DNA of 64,000 nt, taken from contig KV419398.1 of assembly GCA_001630475.1 (NCBI GenBank), positions 223,825 to 287,824 on the forward strand, in the 5' to 3' direction. A program made the translations under genes and the position numbers. Positions within the stretch are counted from its first letter, which is position 1. Each line of letters starts with the position of its first letter. The DNA comes from Sistotremastrum niveocremeum HHB9708. Taxonomy: Eukaryota; Basidiomycota; Agaricomycetes; Sistotremastrales; Sistotremastraceae. This document shows, one piece after another, positions 33,462 through 46,479 of this stretch. Below the pieces are notes generated by a model, which did not search any database, was not told the DNA's origin, and was given only the letters and a program-made list of their open reading frames with translations.

Positions 33462-33814
33462 TGTCTAGCTGCGATAAAGCTCGAGTCAGTACCGGTGCTA
33501 TTCGGTTTATATATGACTGCATACCTGCGGAAGGCGGTGGGGTGTTGAGGGAGGTGGGCGGAGAGCAGTTGAGAAACTGTCGGGGAAACCAAAGCTGTAA
33601 GGCGTCGTAGTTAAGTATCAGCACAGTGCTCCTCTTTCTGTTTAGGTCCTGAAACCCCATGGCGAGAAGTCTGTTCGATGGCCTTGGGCGCACTAGGAGC
33701 AAGTTCCCAAACGAGAGATGTATGACCGTGCCGCGTAGGATCAGGTTATTTAATTATTTAATTATTTAATTTTCACCAGTCTAATTTCAAATATCGTTTC
33801 AAATTCGGATTCTT
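33462..33814. other. Upstream region with simple repeat
   Basis: Promoter side of desaturase copy 1. Contains a short tandem repeat of TTATTTAA units at about 33746-33773. Confidence 0.5.
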
Positions 33815-34605
33815 TTACTTCCCCCAGCCGGCTTTATTTCTCCAGCATCCTCCATTTACATGAAAGCTACTCGAACGTAGCGCTTCCACCCGGCCATAGA
33901 CGCCTTCGTCTTCAATATCTCCAACAAACCTGCCACCTCCGTCTCGATTCAGTCGTCGCGATTGCCTTTCGGAGACCAGGAAATATTTGAGAATAGCCGC
34001 CAGTGCTGTAGAACAATCAAATTCTGGTCGCAGATGGAGCACGATAAGCAGGAGGAGCCTCCAATACGTTGAGGGTGGTAGCGTCTTAATCCAAGGCACA
34101 GAATTTGGCTTCTTCGTAAACTTAGACCACTCCGAAACTGATCTGCATCGGCAAGTAACGCTCCAGAGGACGCTCAGCCTGTTGCAGCTCCCTGATCTCT
34201 GTTCCATATGATACAAAGTGGCATCTTCATCTTATCTCTCCTCCGATGACGCATTGGAAAGTCAGTATTCAGGGTCGCAAAGATGCGAAGCGTTCAGTCA
34301 GGCCTTGCATGTGAATAGCACCAGAGAGTAGATCCCCATAGCGCAAAAGCTTGGTCACTATCCAGCGCTTCGAACTGTGGAGAAGCATAGATCTGGAGAT
34401 CGACAAACTTCCGCGGGGCGTCTATTGATTCCTCGGCTCGAAAATGAATCAGATGTCTAGAGCCATTCGCCAGTCGATTATCCCCGTGTCTATCGTCCTT
34501 GGCTTTCCGTGATCCCCCTTGGAACTGGAATACAGGGATTGAACTCGGCAAGATAGTACTCTCAGGCGACATTCGGGATATGCAGGACAGCAGAGTCAAC
34601 GTCAT
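33815..34605 (-). CDS. Doubtful hypothetical protein
   Basis: Two minus-strand open stretches, 34605-34294 (from an ATG, MTLTLLSCISRMSPES) and 34216-33815, lie in different frames and could be exons of one gene, but I find no secure splice pair between them. No domain is recognisable. The composition is not clearly coding. Listed only so that it is not lost; it may be noise. Confidence 0.2.
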
Positions 34606-35984
34606 CAGGGTAGAGAACGGGAACAGATAGTTCGGGATCGCAGAGGCGGCTGGATCGGATAGTCGGCCCTATTCTCTAAGCGTTCTACGCGCAAATACTC
34701 CAAGATGTCCTCTAGTCTTTGTCTTATCGCCCTTCAAAATTGCACCATAGCTGCCAGAACCCAAGAAAGAGGGTTGGTTCGCCAGAATAATAATAAAGTT
34801 CACGTGGAGCTATCAGATTGCGACTGTGCATTGGTAAGACAAGCGACTATAGAGGAAGTACTTCGCTGGCAGCGCTCCTCTTGTCAGATAATCGCTTGTG
34901 GGACTAGCGAAAAATTGAGGGGCGCGGGGTGAGATGAGGGCTGACAGTGCGGATTTGCGCTCGAGAACGTGATTTTTGCCTTGCAAAGTGAGTAAACACG
35001 TTGCGAAAGAAGTCGAAGCACAGATGTGCACGCCTATCGGAGTGGGAGCAATTTTAACTTCACCATGGTCAGGCTCGCGCACGCCACACTCACCTCAGAA
35101 TGCAAAAGATCCTAAGACTATAGCCAATGTGCCTGGAAAAACAGTGGTGCTGTCAGTATGCCTAGATAAACCTTGCTCAACCTCGAAATTTTCGGCTTCT
35201 AGAGCCTATTTTTGAGTATTCATCATTAAATTCAGCATTTCAAAAGTCCACGAAAATTGGCAAATCTCTTCTTGATGAGCATCATCGAACAGCAGACCCT
35301 TAACGACGTAGTACAATCCGAGGTTTGACTTCATTCCCGCTCGCCAGGCATACACTCAGGAGACAACGCGGAGTTCTGATGGCGTAGCATTAGCAAGCAA
35401 AGTGGAGGCGTACCTCCATCCGGGGCAAGGTCGCATCAAAACAGGAAGTTCGTCCTAAGGCCTTGAATGTGCTACATCTGCAAGCGACTTCGATCAATGG
35501 CATGCCATCACAATCATACCTTCTCACCAGAACGTTCCAGCGGGGCCCGGACGACCCGTGCGCTCAGCGCAAGAAATTTGTTATATTTCACCATCTATTG
35601 CACTAAGAAACGGGGGGAAGAAGCAGCTGAGTGTAAATCTTGATTTAGATATACGGCGTGAAGTTACCTTTTGTCTTTAGCGTCTACAATACATGCATTC
35701 GAGGCACTGATAGCGCGGTGGCATGTGAGTTTGCCATGGGCTGGAGCCAAAGAGTCGTGGCTATTGCCCCCTTTTGGATCGATTAGACTTGGAGTCGGCG
35801 GTGTCGACCACTGTGCGGACGATCCAGGGGCCGAAAGCAACCGAAACCGGGGCTTCGGGGATAGAAGCCCCACCGGCCGGTGCTTCGATGTCACTGCCAT
35901 TTCCGGAACGATTTCGGCGGGGCATCGACATTCCACTGGCGGGGGTTTTTGGCTACGTCGATCGCGAGCCTGAGGACTCAATTG

Positions 35985-36022
35985 AAAAGCCCCAGTAGAT
36001 CTCCACTCCAGCTGGGGTTTTC
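35985..36022. repeat. Inverted repeat AAAGCCCCAG/CTGGGGTTTT
   Basis: Arms of 10 bp with one mismatch around a 17-bp loop. The same words recur at 37281-37500. Confidence 0.5.
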
Positions 36023-37280
36023 TGTCCTAGTGTCAATTATGCGAGTATAAACAAGGTGTACCACAATGCTACCACTGTATTAACTTCCTACATGTATTTT
36101 GTGTACGAAAATCATGGCTTTGAACCACCAATTGTCTTGTCTCCAATGGATTTTCCAATCCAATACACGCACCTTTGAAATACACACTATTGACATAAGT
36201 TGAAGCCTAGTCTACACTCCGATCAAGCTCGATCGATCGGAGCGCCAAAGTCCTTTCGGCGCTTATTCCCTGCGCTCCTTGCCCTCAACGACGACGCCCT
36301 TCCGCAGCCCACTCATGCTCTCTCTAGCTCATATCGCGTTGACATCACCAGAACGGCGTAGAAGTCTCATATGAACAGAAGGGATGCCCAGTGACGGATC
36401 CCAGACAAGAAACGACCGAAGATACGACACCTGATCACCCCCGGATACAGCGCGACCGCCTACTGCCCATTCGAACGCGCCCATTCCGGCAATTGAAGGA
36501 CTCGAATGACTCAGAGGTGAGTACAATTTTTATTCTAAGGACTTGGCTCACTTTAGCTCCAGCATCAATCCATATACCGAGGAGGGGCGACGCCAGTAGT
36601 CGTAAGACTGCTGCCCCCGAACGCCCCGAAAGATGAGGCCAAGATCAAGATTGACGGACTTGGATGATTAGAGCGCCTCAGTGTATCTGGTATAGGGAGA
36701 TGGCGAGCCGAAACATCAGGCTAATGAGGCGAGTTTCTTCTTTTCTTCTATGCAAGACAATAATTCATTCGAATTATAGTTCACAGATTCGCGGAGAGAC
36801 CCCGTTCAACTTGGGGGCCGGAGATGTGGAGTTTTGCAGGAAAGAATGGACTGATGGTGTGTTCCATTACGTTCGTGCGCTCAGTGAGTACCATATATGC
36901 GCCTCAATACGCTCTCGTCTTACTATGAGCTTTGAACAGAGACCAGAGCATCCCATCCCTCACGACATTCGTCGGCAGCGAGATCACCGCGCCCCTTGCT
37001 TCAACAGCTTCAAGCCATGACATCGATGCAACGATGCGGAGGGGAGCGATGAGGCGCTTTTGGAGTTTGGATGGATTCGAATGCGGAGGGCGAAGAGAAA
37101 GCAAAGAGGACCGATAAGCGAAATCTGAGAGCGCGGAAGTAGGCCTGATTGCCAACCAAGTGTAGCTATAATACAACCATAATATTATTTGCGATGCCCT
37201 TTAGTACATGTTCAAAAAGCCCAGTGGGAGAATATTCAAGTCATTCTGTAATGTATCTAAAGCTATCGCTAGCATGACAC

Positions 37281-37500
37281 AAAACCCCACTGGCTGGGGT
37301 TTCTGCTATGGCGGCACCCTCATCCTATAATATATCCCTGGGGCTTTCCGGACATTTTCGGTTGCCTAAAGCCCCAGGTTCTGGCCCCTGTGGCTGGGGT
37401 TTTTGGGCACTGCGCCGTGTACGAAAACCCCAGGGGGCGTGACTTTGTGCCATGCCTGGTGGGGCTTCCCCTGGGGCTTTTGGCCCCTGGTTCGTCTGCA
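37281..37500. repeat. Cluster of CCCCAG/CTGGGG hairpins
   Basis: Successive inverted repeats: AACCCCACTGGCTGGGGTT, CCTGGGGCTTT with AAAGCCCCAGG (11 bp perfect, about 20 bp loop), CTGGGGTTTT with AAAACCCCAG, and further GGGGCTT words. It can fold into several alternative stems. Possibly a terminal part of a decayed DNA element whose other end is at 35985. Confidence 0.5.
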
Positions 37501-38106
37501 CAGAGGACTAGACGACTAAAAGAGCCCGCGCGCTGCGTCATCACAATCTAAACGAACGTCCGCGCCGGAGGTCGTTGCGGACGAAGAGTACGAAAGTAGG
37601 CGATCGCGAACTTTTAGGCGCGCGTCACTCGCCACGCGCATGATCATGATCAGCGTCATTATCATGTGAAAATGTTTCATTGGTCGAGAGGGATGATCTG
37701 GATCAAGGATGAATATCATGCTTAAGTTTCATGATCGCGCTTGATTAGCTTCCCACTGATGCGAGAAGGGAATTTGTGAAAAGGGACGCTCAGGGTGGTC
37801 TGACCGGATTGTCCGAGAGAGCGTCTTCCCTGTATGATGAGAAACCCTGTAAGATCGAAGGCCACGAAAGGGTTATCTAAGATAATCTCACTAGACCAAT
37901 CTCTCAAGGGACGAAATCCTGAAGTCATAGGGACGAAATTACAAGAAAATGCTACAAAGTTCACATTGAGATTCACATGCATGTGCCCAGGAAAGATCTC
38001 ATCTATACGATACAAGTTCAATTTCTCTTTACACGTACACTGACAGCACAGCACATCACATCGCTTCAAAAAACCCTGCCGCGCGCAATTCGCGAGTCGC
38101 AAATAT

Positions 38107-39930
38107 CTACCATCCGGAGAACAACTTCGACTTTCCATCGCCGCTGACGACCGTGAAGTCGTTAGGGCCGATCTCCAAATATCCGACTTCAGGCTTTCCC
38201 TCCTGGAAGACCATTCCCTTAGAATCTGGAGCAGTAGCCTTAGGGATTGGACGAGTTGCGATATCAGCCTAAATAACACATGAAATTAGCACTGGTGTGA
38301 TACGAAGATAGGGAAAATAATCACCTGAATCATCGCATCCAAGAATTGGTGCACGGGTCTGACATACCAACGAGTCCAACCACGTTCGAACCATCCCATA
38401 TGACCGCCACCACCAGTAGTAGCAAGGATGACATAAGGATTGGAGCGGATCTGTACATCCGGATGATTCGCTTCGCTCACGATAGGATCATTACGAGCGT
38501 TCAGACCAAGCAAAGGAATCTTGACACGCTCGACCCATCTCGTACTAGAGATCTGCGTATAATAATCGAGAGCGGATTTGAATCCAAAGACGGGGGCAGT
38601 AACACGGTCGTCGAAGTATCGGAGAGTGACACCTTTGGCTTTGAGGAGTGATTCGGTGGGGATGTAGGGAAGTCCGGGGGCGTTTTCGGGGAAGGCGTGT
38701 TTGTGGAGACCTAGGAGTGATTGGAGAGCACCGCCGAGGACACCGTCGTAGACATAGTGGTTCAACAACGTGCCCCCTTCGATGTGATAATTTCCACGCA
38801 GGAAATCCCAAACGTTCGCGACCGAGACAGCGGCGGAGAAGGGACAATCGTCACCCTCTTCTCCACAATATTTTGTGATCGCATTACCTCCCAGTGAGAA
38901 TCCTAAGAAAATAATGGAAATCACGAGACATGAGTATGATGATACAACGTTCGATAATCCGGATGTTGACTTACCCACTCCAAAATACTGCGCATCCTTG
39001 AAAACCTTGTGCGTGAGATAAAGCATCGTCGCTTTGAGATCTCCAGTATCTCCGGCCTAAGAGAATGAAAGAAGACAAGGTGATCAGGTACGCGTCAGAG
39101 GATCGTCAGTTGAGAAAGGGACGAACATGATAGAGTCGGCGTGTTACAATTGGGCTGTCAGCGCATCCCCTGAAGTTCATGACAACCCCACGCATTCCCA
39201 AGCCACCCTCAGACTTGGGCTTGGTGAGATCGGTCAATGCAGCGCGGACATAGGACTCGTGCGATCCTCCTGTGAGACCGTGCATGACAACGACGACCTT
39301 CTCGCCAGGAACAGGAGGCTGATCGATGAGAGATGGATAGAAGTCAAGCGCTGCTATTCCTCCATCGGAGAGTCTCAGAAGTTGTCTGAGCACGTTTCGA
39401 AATGGAAGAGAAGATGGCATGGCATATTAGTGTGCGCCGTTGACGGATTAATTACGAGAGCTGCTTACCTTTGATATTCGATCTTGTCGACTTTGGTAAA
39501 GTCACCAATTGAACAGTACATCGTTTGCATGTGACCTCTGCGGGACTTTAGCGGAAGTTCATAGAGTAGATCGTAGACATGAAACTCACCCTCGAAGCCA
39601 TGGGATGGGGTCGAAATGGGCGTTCGGGCCGAACAAGCTAGGCACTTTGCTAGCAACGTACTCGAGCAGCACGTATTTCGATTTTTTCTCGTCCTTGGAG
39701 GGGAGATTGACAGGCCAGTCGGACACGATGATTTTGATGCTTGACGTGAAGAAAAATGCCCAGTTAATTGCACGATATGTGGCGTAGACAGTGACGGCTG
39801 CTAGTAAGACCGTATAGGCCGACATGGGTGGCAGTAAAGTCGTGAACAGAGGTGATTGAAGGTTTTCGCTAGTGTTCGAGGTCGACGAAGACCATTGCGG
39901 TACGAAAATGTCGCCGGTGGGTGCTGCCAT
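38107..39930 (-). CDS. Alpha/beta hydrolase, YheT/EHT1-like
   Basis: The ATG at 39930 begins MAAPTGDIFVPQW; an early hydrophobic segment (YTVLLAAVTVYATYRAINW) suggests a membrane anchor. Then come RGHMQT, the strand and oxyanion motif VVVMHGLTGGSHESY, the nucleophile elbow GFSLGGN, the acid region NARNDPIV, and the catalytic His in GGGGHMGWFE. The order Ser, Asp, His and the RGHMQT motif match the YheT family, which includes yeast Eht1/Eeb1 (medium-chain acyl ester synthase/esterase). The stop is at 38107, after an exon beginning ADIATRPIPK. Likely an acyl ester hydrolase or acyltransferase. It lies between two desaturase genes and shares a 557-bp divergent promoter region with one. About six introns. 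Confidence 0.87.
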
Positions 39931-40487
39931 TTTTTGTAGTGTTGTTTCAGTGCGGTGGTTACGACTGCGGCGGCGGGAAACGAGTCAGCTAGACGTCAAG
40001 GCTGTCGAGGAGGGTGGTTGTCGCACTGGATAGCCTCAAGGCGAGATATCGCAAAGACCGAGACAAGCAGACTATAGCACCGATAGCAGGAGTTCGTGAT
40101 GTCGAGCAGACTGAGCTACACCCATTGGTCTATCGGGCGCTCGGTTTGAGAACCGGACAAAGTGCTTTACTGGTCATGACGCAGAAGAAACCGGCGAGCA
40201 GAGAAGGAGACTTAAGTTAAGTTACATCCGGGGAATAAGACATGATAAGCGAGATAAGAGGTTATCCTTCAAACTCCGACCGCTCAGCCTCGATTGCGAA
40301 ACTTCGGCTTTCACAACGGATTCGACCTCCAGATCCAACTCTGTGCGCCAATGGGCTTTCGGATTTGGCATCCACTTGCAACCAACAAGATACTTAAGTC
40401 CCACCATGTTCTGCTATCTGACCCCCAGAGCACCTCGCCTCCCTCCCCATTTCCCCTTCCTCCTCCACCAACACCGACAACAACGCA
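39931..40487. promoter_or_regulatory. Divergent intergenic region, hydrolase/desaturase copy 2
   Basis: 557 bp between two start codons pointing away from each other. A pyrimidine-rich tract (CCTCCCCATTTCCCCTTCC) lies just before the desaturase ATG, a common fungal leader feature. No clear TATA box. Confidence 0.45.
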
Positions 40488-41884
40488 ATGGCAACCAAAA
40501 CTGCCAAATACAATGAGGAAGAACTTCCTGCCTACACCCCCATGCCATGGTCAGTCCAAGTCGTCGCTGCTATCGTCCACAATGCTCACCCTTAGCCAGG
40601 TCTTTGAGCGAGATTCGCGCTGCCATCCCAGCCCGCTTCTTCGTTCGTGACACCAAGCGTGGTCTTGCCTTCCTCGCTCGTGATCTCGTCCTTGCTGCCG
40701 TGTTCTGGTATGCTGCCACCTTCATCGACCCCTTCTTCCAAAGCGCCGAGGTCAGGGAGTCCGCCACCTTCGTCGGTGCCGAGCTCCTTCGCTGGGCCGC
40801 CTGGGGAACCTAGTGAGTCAACTTGCTTCTTCATTTGTTCGAGCGATGATACTGATGGCGCATCAGCTGGTGGTTCCAGGGTCTCAACTTCACTGGTATC
40901 TGGGTTATCGGCCACGAGGCTGGTCATGGTGCCTTCTCTGATAGCCGTCTTGTCTGCGACATCGTCGGTTTCATCACCCACACCGCGATGTGGACTCCCT
41001 TCTTCTCCTGGAGAATCTCCCACCATCGCCACCACTCCAACCATGCCTCCATGGAAAAGGACGAGGTCTACGTCCCCAAAACCCGCTCCGACCTCAACCT
41101 CCCTCACGAGGAGCCCGGCAAGGAGATCGACTACGAGCACTACCTCGGAGACACCCCTCTTTACACTCTCTACATGCTCGTCCGCCAACAAGTTCTCGCT
41201 TTCCCTGCCTACCTCCTCTTCAACGTCTCTGGCCAAAAGAACTACCCCAAGTGGACTAACCACTTCGATCGTAAGCATCTTTTTTTCTTCGACACGCTTC
41301 GATAACAATCTAATCTATCTCATGCAGCCAACTCTGTGATCTTCAACCCTTCTCAACGCAACGCAGTCCTCGCTTCCAACGCCGGTATCTTCGCCATGAT
41401 CTGGGGTGTCACCTACGCCTCCTCCGTCTACGGAACGAGCGAAGTCATCAAATACTATGGTCTCCCCTGGCTCTGCGTCAGCCACTGGTTCATCATGATC
41501 ACCTACCTCCACCACACCGACCCCATGCTCCCCCACTACCGCAAGAAGGAATGGTCCTTCCAACGTGGTGCCGCCGCTACCGTCGACCGTAACTTCCTCG
41601 GCTGGCAGGGACGTTTCTTCCTCCACGACGTCGCCCACTACCACGTCATCCACCACTTCTTCCCCCAGATGCCCTTCTACCACGGACCTGAGGCTACTCA
41701 GTACCTCAAGGAGTTCATCGGCGAGCACTACGCTTACTCTGATGCTCCCGTGTTCAAGACCCTCTGGGATACCTACAACTTCTGCCAGTTCGTCGAGGAC
41801 GAGGGTGATGTTCTCTTCTACCGCAACAAGCAAGGACAGGCTCTTCGCCGCCCTGCTGACCAGTACCGTCTCAAGGCCCAGTAG
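40488..41884 (+). CDS. Delta-12-type fatty acid desaturase, copy 2
   Basis: Exons 40488-40549, 40600-40812, 40867-41270 and 41328-41884 join in frame. The protein begins MATKTAKYNEEELPAYTPMP and continues WSLSEIRAAIPARFF, the usual FAD2 N-terminal block. Histidine boxes: HEAGH (near 40915), HHRHH (near 41025) and HVIHH (near 41645). Several hydrophobic segments lie between boxes 1 and 3. Expected reaction: oleate to linoleate on phospholipids in the ER membrane. Intron number and third box (HVIHH versus HVAHH) differ from copy 1, so the two are old paralogs rather than a fresh duplicate. A long antisense open frame here is a codon-bias shadow. Confidence 0.92.
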
Positions 41885-44113
41885 ATACTTGACGTATCTG
41901 GTTACGAGTAGTTCACACTCGATGCATAAATTTTTAGACTTGGCGAGCTCCATCGTATATAAACAAGCATCGTCTCTTGCATAGTTGTCCTGTTGCATCC
42001 CTCATAAGAATTCAAACGTTGTGTCATATCCTTGTATTCCTTTGCCTTGCGCGCGATTGAACACTTCAAGTTTGACTTAGCGAAAGTGAACGAAAAAAAT
42101 CGTCCTTGAACAAATTGGTACTTTGGTATAAACCTTGGCACTTGCAGTCGGGCGCGGACGCTGCCGGTATCGCCACTCTAAAAGAGTGTGTTGCTGCAAT
42201 AAATTGAGTGCACGTGGCCGCTTTAGCTATAGCCTACAGAGAGGTAACATCACATCAGCGGTCAATACCAGACTCGACCGCATTGTATTCCTCAGGGCTA
42301 CTGCTCCATCGCGCATCTCTCACGACACTCGGTCACCGACTCAGCGCCGTCGTTATCTAGGGACCGAGGAATAGCAAGTTGTACAACTCAGTAAACCCTA
42401 TCACAGACGCCGCCACTCTCTTCGATGTATGCCATCTTCGAACCCTACCAAGAAATATACCTCCGGAGGTACTCATTTGTGATGTTGACTCCGAGGAGTC
42501 GAGGACTTCGGGAAGTCAACACTACGAAGTCAACAAAGCAAAGAGACAATGCCGAACGTCGACGTCGGGCACTCCGGGTCCGGGTACACAACTAAATTAT
42601 ATTCCCTACTGTAATCTACCTCAATTCGAACTGAAGTTAACCGCTTCAAAGACGTCGCCAGCTCAATCACGCTCCCAGCGACCACTTATCCTTCACTTAT
42701 CCTATGTTCAAGTGTGGAAATTGGTTATGTTCTCGTTGATCTTCTCGTTTGCGGCTCATCCCCAAAAAATGCAGGAGAACGCTTCGAGATTGAGATGTCT
42801 GTCATGATCAAAGGCCCCCAGTGCCGAATAGCTGCGATCAGCTATTGACTCGTTCCTACCCATGAGAAGTGTTCGCTCACAGTGATAGGGCGGGTTGAGT
42901 AGACAGCTCACTTGATAGGGGTTCGATCGTATACGATCAGGTGACGAACAATAGCTCATCTGCGTCATGAGTGAGAATATTGTGTACGTGTTGTACGACA
43001 TCCAACAATTCATAGTTCCCGATATGAGCATGCATTCAGGAACATTTCAATTCAGAACAAGTCGGTGACGAACACGACTGTCCCCTCGTTATTATTTTGG
43101 CTTTTTTTCCACTCCAAACTTGATCGGTGTGCGCTTCTTCTCCTTGTTGGCTTGTTGACTTCTATATCTTGACGGGGCGCTCAGCGCCTTTTCGCATGGT
43201 GTCCGATCATGCGAATGAAATCACATGCTCAGACGCATGTAGGGAACAGCAAGTCGCTCTGATATAGACGGAACCGGGGTGTGCGGCATGGTCGTTGATC
43301 ACTTCTCAAGGAGAAAGCTTGGAATAGATCATCACAAAAAAAGGGAATATATCGGTAGTTTTCCTCACGCGGAAGGCATTCAGGGCCCAACATTTGCTTC
43401 CGCTCCGTTCCTATCAACTCTCGTAACTATCTGCTATAGATCATAATAGATGCCACCCCACTGATCGAAGACATCGCTTTAGGTTTGAGGTGCTACAAGC
43501 TAGACTCAACGTCGCTCAGGAACTGGTCCTCCGCCGCTCTGACGTGTTTATCGTCCACATGCCAAAGGATTATTATTCCTTAATGAATATAAGCATACGT
43601 TGCTCTGAAGATTGTCCCTGAATCAGTGCTTTAGTTTCCACGGTCGGCTCTCTCCCGGGGTTGATCGTGTTGTTGCGCATCGATATCACCGCGGCTCGAA
43701 CACTGATCGGCCTTCCGTCACTATCTAGGCGAGCTCATGAAAGCGACTAATAATAATTGTCCCTGGCTCGTGCACTTGCTCAATGTGCCTACCTCGTAGA
43801 GGGAAGTCGTAGTTCCGTTTCAATCGGCCTTCTTGGACTCTCGCCAAGCTGTCTATGCGGAGGCCGTTGCTACCGAGCCTTCGCGTTCTGTGAGCTATTA
43901 CATGGACGAGTGCTGGTCCTTGCTGGTCATTCCCATGCAAAACTTCTGGTAGTCTTCTACAATGTGGCCGGTGGAGCGTTTATTGCGCATCAGGGTCTGA
44001 GAATCACGAGAGGCCAGGTCTGCGAGTCCTAGAACTTCTCTGGACTGAGTCGAGAGGCCCGCGTCAGGATCATTCGGCCGTCGAAGACGCGGGTTTCGGA
44101 TTAAGAATCAGCT
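41885..44113. other. Intergenic, 2.2 kb
   Basis: 3' flanks of two convergent genes. Open frames of 60-140 codons occur but none has a motif. No repeat recognised. Confidence 0.45.
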
Positions 44114-45958
44114 TTACATAGGTACAATGGGTGCGCTACCCTTTTCTAATGCCGTCCGCAAACTATCAGGCAAAAGTGTTGTCAGAGACGTGGAGCATGT
44201 GCATCATTAAAGAAAATACTGACCTGTAATCATCACCATGCTGCGTGATGTACCTAGATAACAGCTCAGTATATCATTGTTCTTGGGCTTAATTTGGAAA
44301 TATCGACCCACCTAACCCAAGGTAGTGCCTGATAGCCGCTCTTTTCCACAATCTTGAGATATCGAACTTGGATACCTGAAACAGTGAAGTACGGAATCTC
44401 GAATTTAACCGTGATGGGCGGCCGTCGTTCACTGTCTTCCGCTTTGAACAAATAAAGATGGTAAGTTCTCAAATAAGCGCTATTGTTTGAGAAATTCGCA
44501 CCGTTCTTGACGCTCGGCAATCCAAAGTGTGCGCGCATTAAGAACTCTCTACCTCCACCAAGTTGTTTTATCTTCCAGACGAATGCAGACTTGTCCGGAG
44601 CATATTGGACGCTACCCGTTGATGCCTGTAAAATACGAAGAAAAACCCATATATGAACATAAGTCAGGGTGCTAGGTAGCCGACGACGCACTCTGAATTT
44701 GGGGGTGTCGGCGTCGTCGGAGACCGGAACGTAAATTTCCACATTGTTGGCCGTACTCCTTCGTTTAAATTGAGCTTTCACCTTGACCATGTATTCAACA
44801 CGAGAACCCTTGTGGCTCTCAACCGCCGCCTCCACCCATATAAGCGGTTTCACAGGTGTTGACAGGCGATAAGACATAAGTTCGAATTCGCCATCAGGAG
44901 GGATGAACGAAATTGTACGATCGCTTTCGAATCGGGAGAGGCGAACGCATTGATGGAACTTGACATCTTCCATTTCAACAGCCTTGCCATGAGGAGCTGT
45001 GAACGATCGAAAGGTGGTGGTGAGCATAACACGTAATAAAGCAAGCGAATTAAGAAGCAGTGACACGCACTTCGTCCAGTACTCTCAAACATCGCCTTGT
45101 CATTCAATCCAAGTCGCAACTCCGGCATTCCCGACAGGTAACATTTCATTTTGACGGACCCTAGGATTTCGGACCGCACCACCGCACCGTTGGAGTTGAC
45201 CTATCGCAGCAAGGGAATATGAATGAACAGATGACTTGGCACCTCCGAATATCGCGTCACGTACCAGGAGGTTGACACTTTCAATGACGTCCAGGAAAAC
45301 TTCATTCTTTCGGTATCGAATGCCCTCTGAACGCCACGACACGGCGTTCGTCACGGTGATCGGAGCAGTTGGGGCAACAGTCAGCTTATAGGCATCTTGT
45401 GTGATATATCTGGAGCGGGAATACGTCAGGAGGAATTGAGAGAGACGTCAAGACGTCAGGTGTTCAAACTGCGCACTCTTGTAGGATTTTGCTCTCTGTC
45501 GTCTGCGGATATCCAAAGTCCATCATCTCATCCAGCAGCTCATAGATAATAACAAAGTTGTCGCGAATCGATTCTTCTTCGAGCTCCTTGAAGTACTCGA
45601 CGAGTACTTGCACTAATCGGTGTAGGAAGACGATGACTTCGGCTGCGTTGGTGTTTCGTTTTGACATCGCGACGACTGTACCGATAATACAAAAGGGGTT
45701 AAGAGACAAGGGTCAATGGCTGGAAGCTATGATAAGGATGACAAGAGCTAATAACATACGATATACATTATTGTGTCTGATGTGCATGAAGTTGATGCCC
45801 TGGCTTGAGAAACATGGTGTGACCTGATTGCCCTCTTCTTCCAGCTCGAGCACGAGCGGTAAAAAGCGCTCTAAATTTGACGGCGACACATCGTCGCGGT
45901 ATGAACGTTGGATTAAAGGCTTTCCCTTCAAGTCTAGGATGGCTACGACTGATGCCAT
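44114..45958 (-). CDS. apm1: AP-1 clathrin adaptor complex, medium (mu) subunit
   Basis: The ATG at 45958 begins [20 protein letters not shown], the mu longin domain, with [12 protein letters not shown] at its core. [15 protein letters not shown] and the [14 protein letters not shown] linker follow, then the mu homology domain: [71 protein letters not shown] and [18 protein letters not shown]. It ends at 44114. AP-1 mu binds YXXPhi cargo signals at the trans-Golgi and endosomes. This is a conserved housekeeping gene and the least ordinary thing about it is its position among duplicated genes. About eight short introns, including a tiny exon encoding YITQHGDDY. Confidence 0.94.
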
Positions 45959-46479
45959 AAAGCCGAGGTGATGGGCAAGGATGAGTTACGCGTGACGGTC
46001 ACAGGCTTCCAACCTCTGGAGTCGAGTTCAGCGCATCTGGCGTCGTTTGCAACGTTTCTTGTCGTAATATGGCTTTCTCATTATTCATGTCTGAATATGC
46101 TGAGAACTTTGATACTGTTGGCGCATTTCACTAAGTGCAGCTTGCCCCTAGAACCGCCTTTCGCTACAACTGGACGCGAACAGACGAACGATTGTCAGCT
46201 CTCCTGGCCAGTGTTGGAGTTACGGTGTTAACGGGTCCAACATCTTGATTTCGAACTCCGCTACTGTACATACAAATATTTGTAGTAGGAAAATTTCACC
46301 TCGTCTTGCCATCCACTCGCGCTCGCAGCTCTTCATATTCTAATAGCCAGCTCAGACCAGGGTTGAAGCTTACAATTGTCAGACATTACTAAACGATTAT
46401 GAGAATGTCGCAGACTCAGCCGCCTTTATTTGGTTGACAATACAGGCGAGTAATCTACTACATGAGCCTTGCATTCCCC
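45959..46479. other. Intergenic, 521 bp
   Basis: Upstream of AP-1 mu and downstream of secreted-family copy 4. Nothing recognised. Confidence 0.45.

Larger units (their letters stand above)
34606..38106. other. Intergenic, 3.5 kb, no supported gene
   Basis: No protein motif in any frame that I trust. The region includes clusters of CCCCAG/CTGGGG inverted repeats (35985-36022 and 37281-37500). It could be transposon remains or relaxed sequence at the centre of the proposed inverted duplication. Confidence 0.4.

Noticed and set aside
40592-41308. Long antisense open frame across desaturase copy 2
   Set aside because: Mirror of a strongly codon-biased gene; the sense strand has all three histidine boxes and good splice sites.
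42379-42807. 142-codon plus-strand open frame
   Set aside because: No motif, no splice partners; composition looks like noise.
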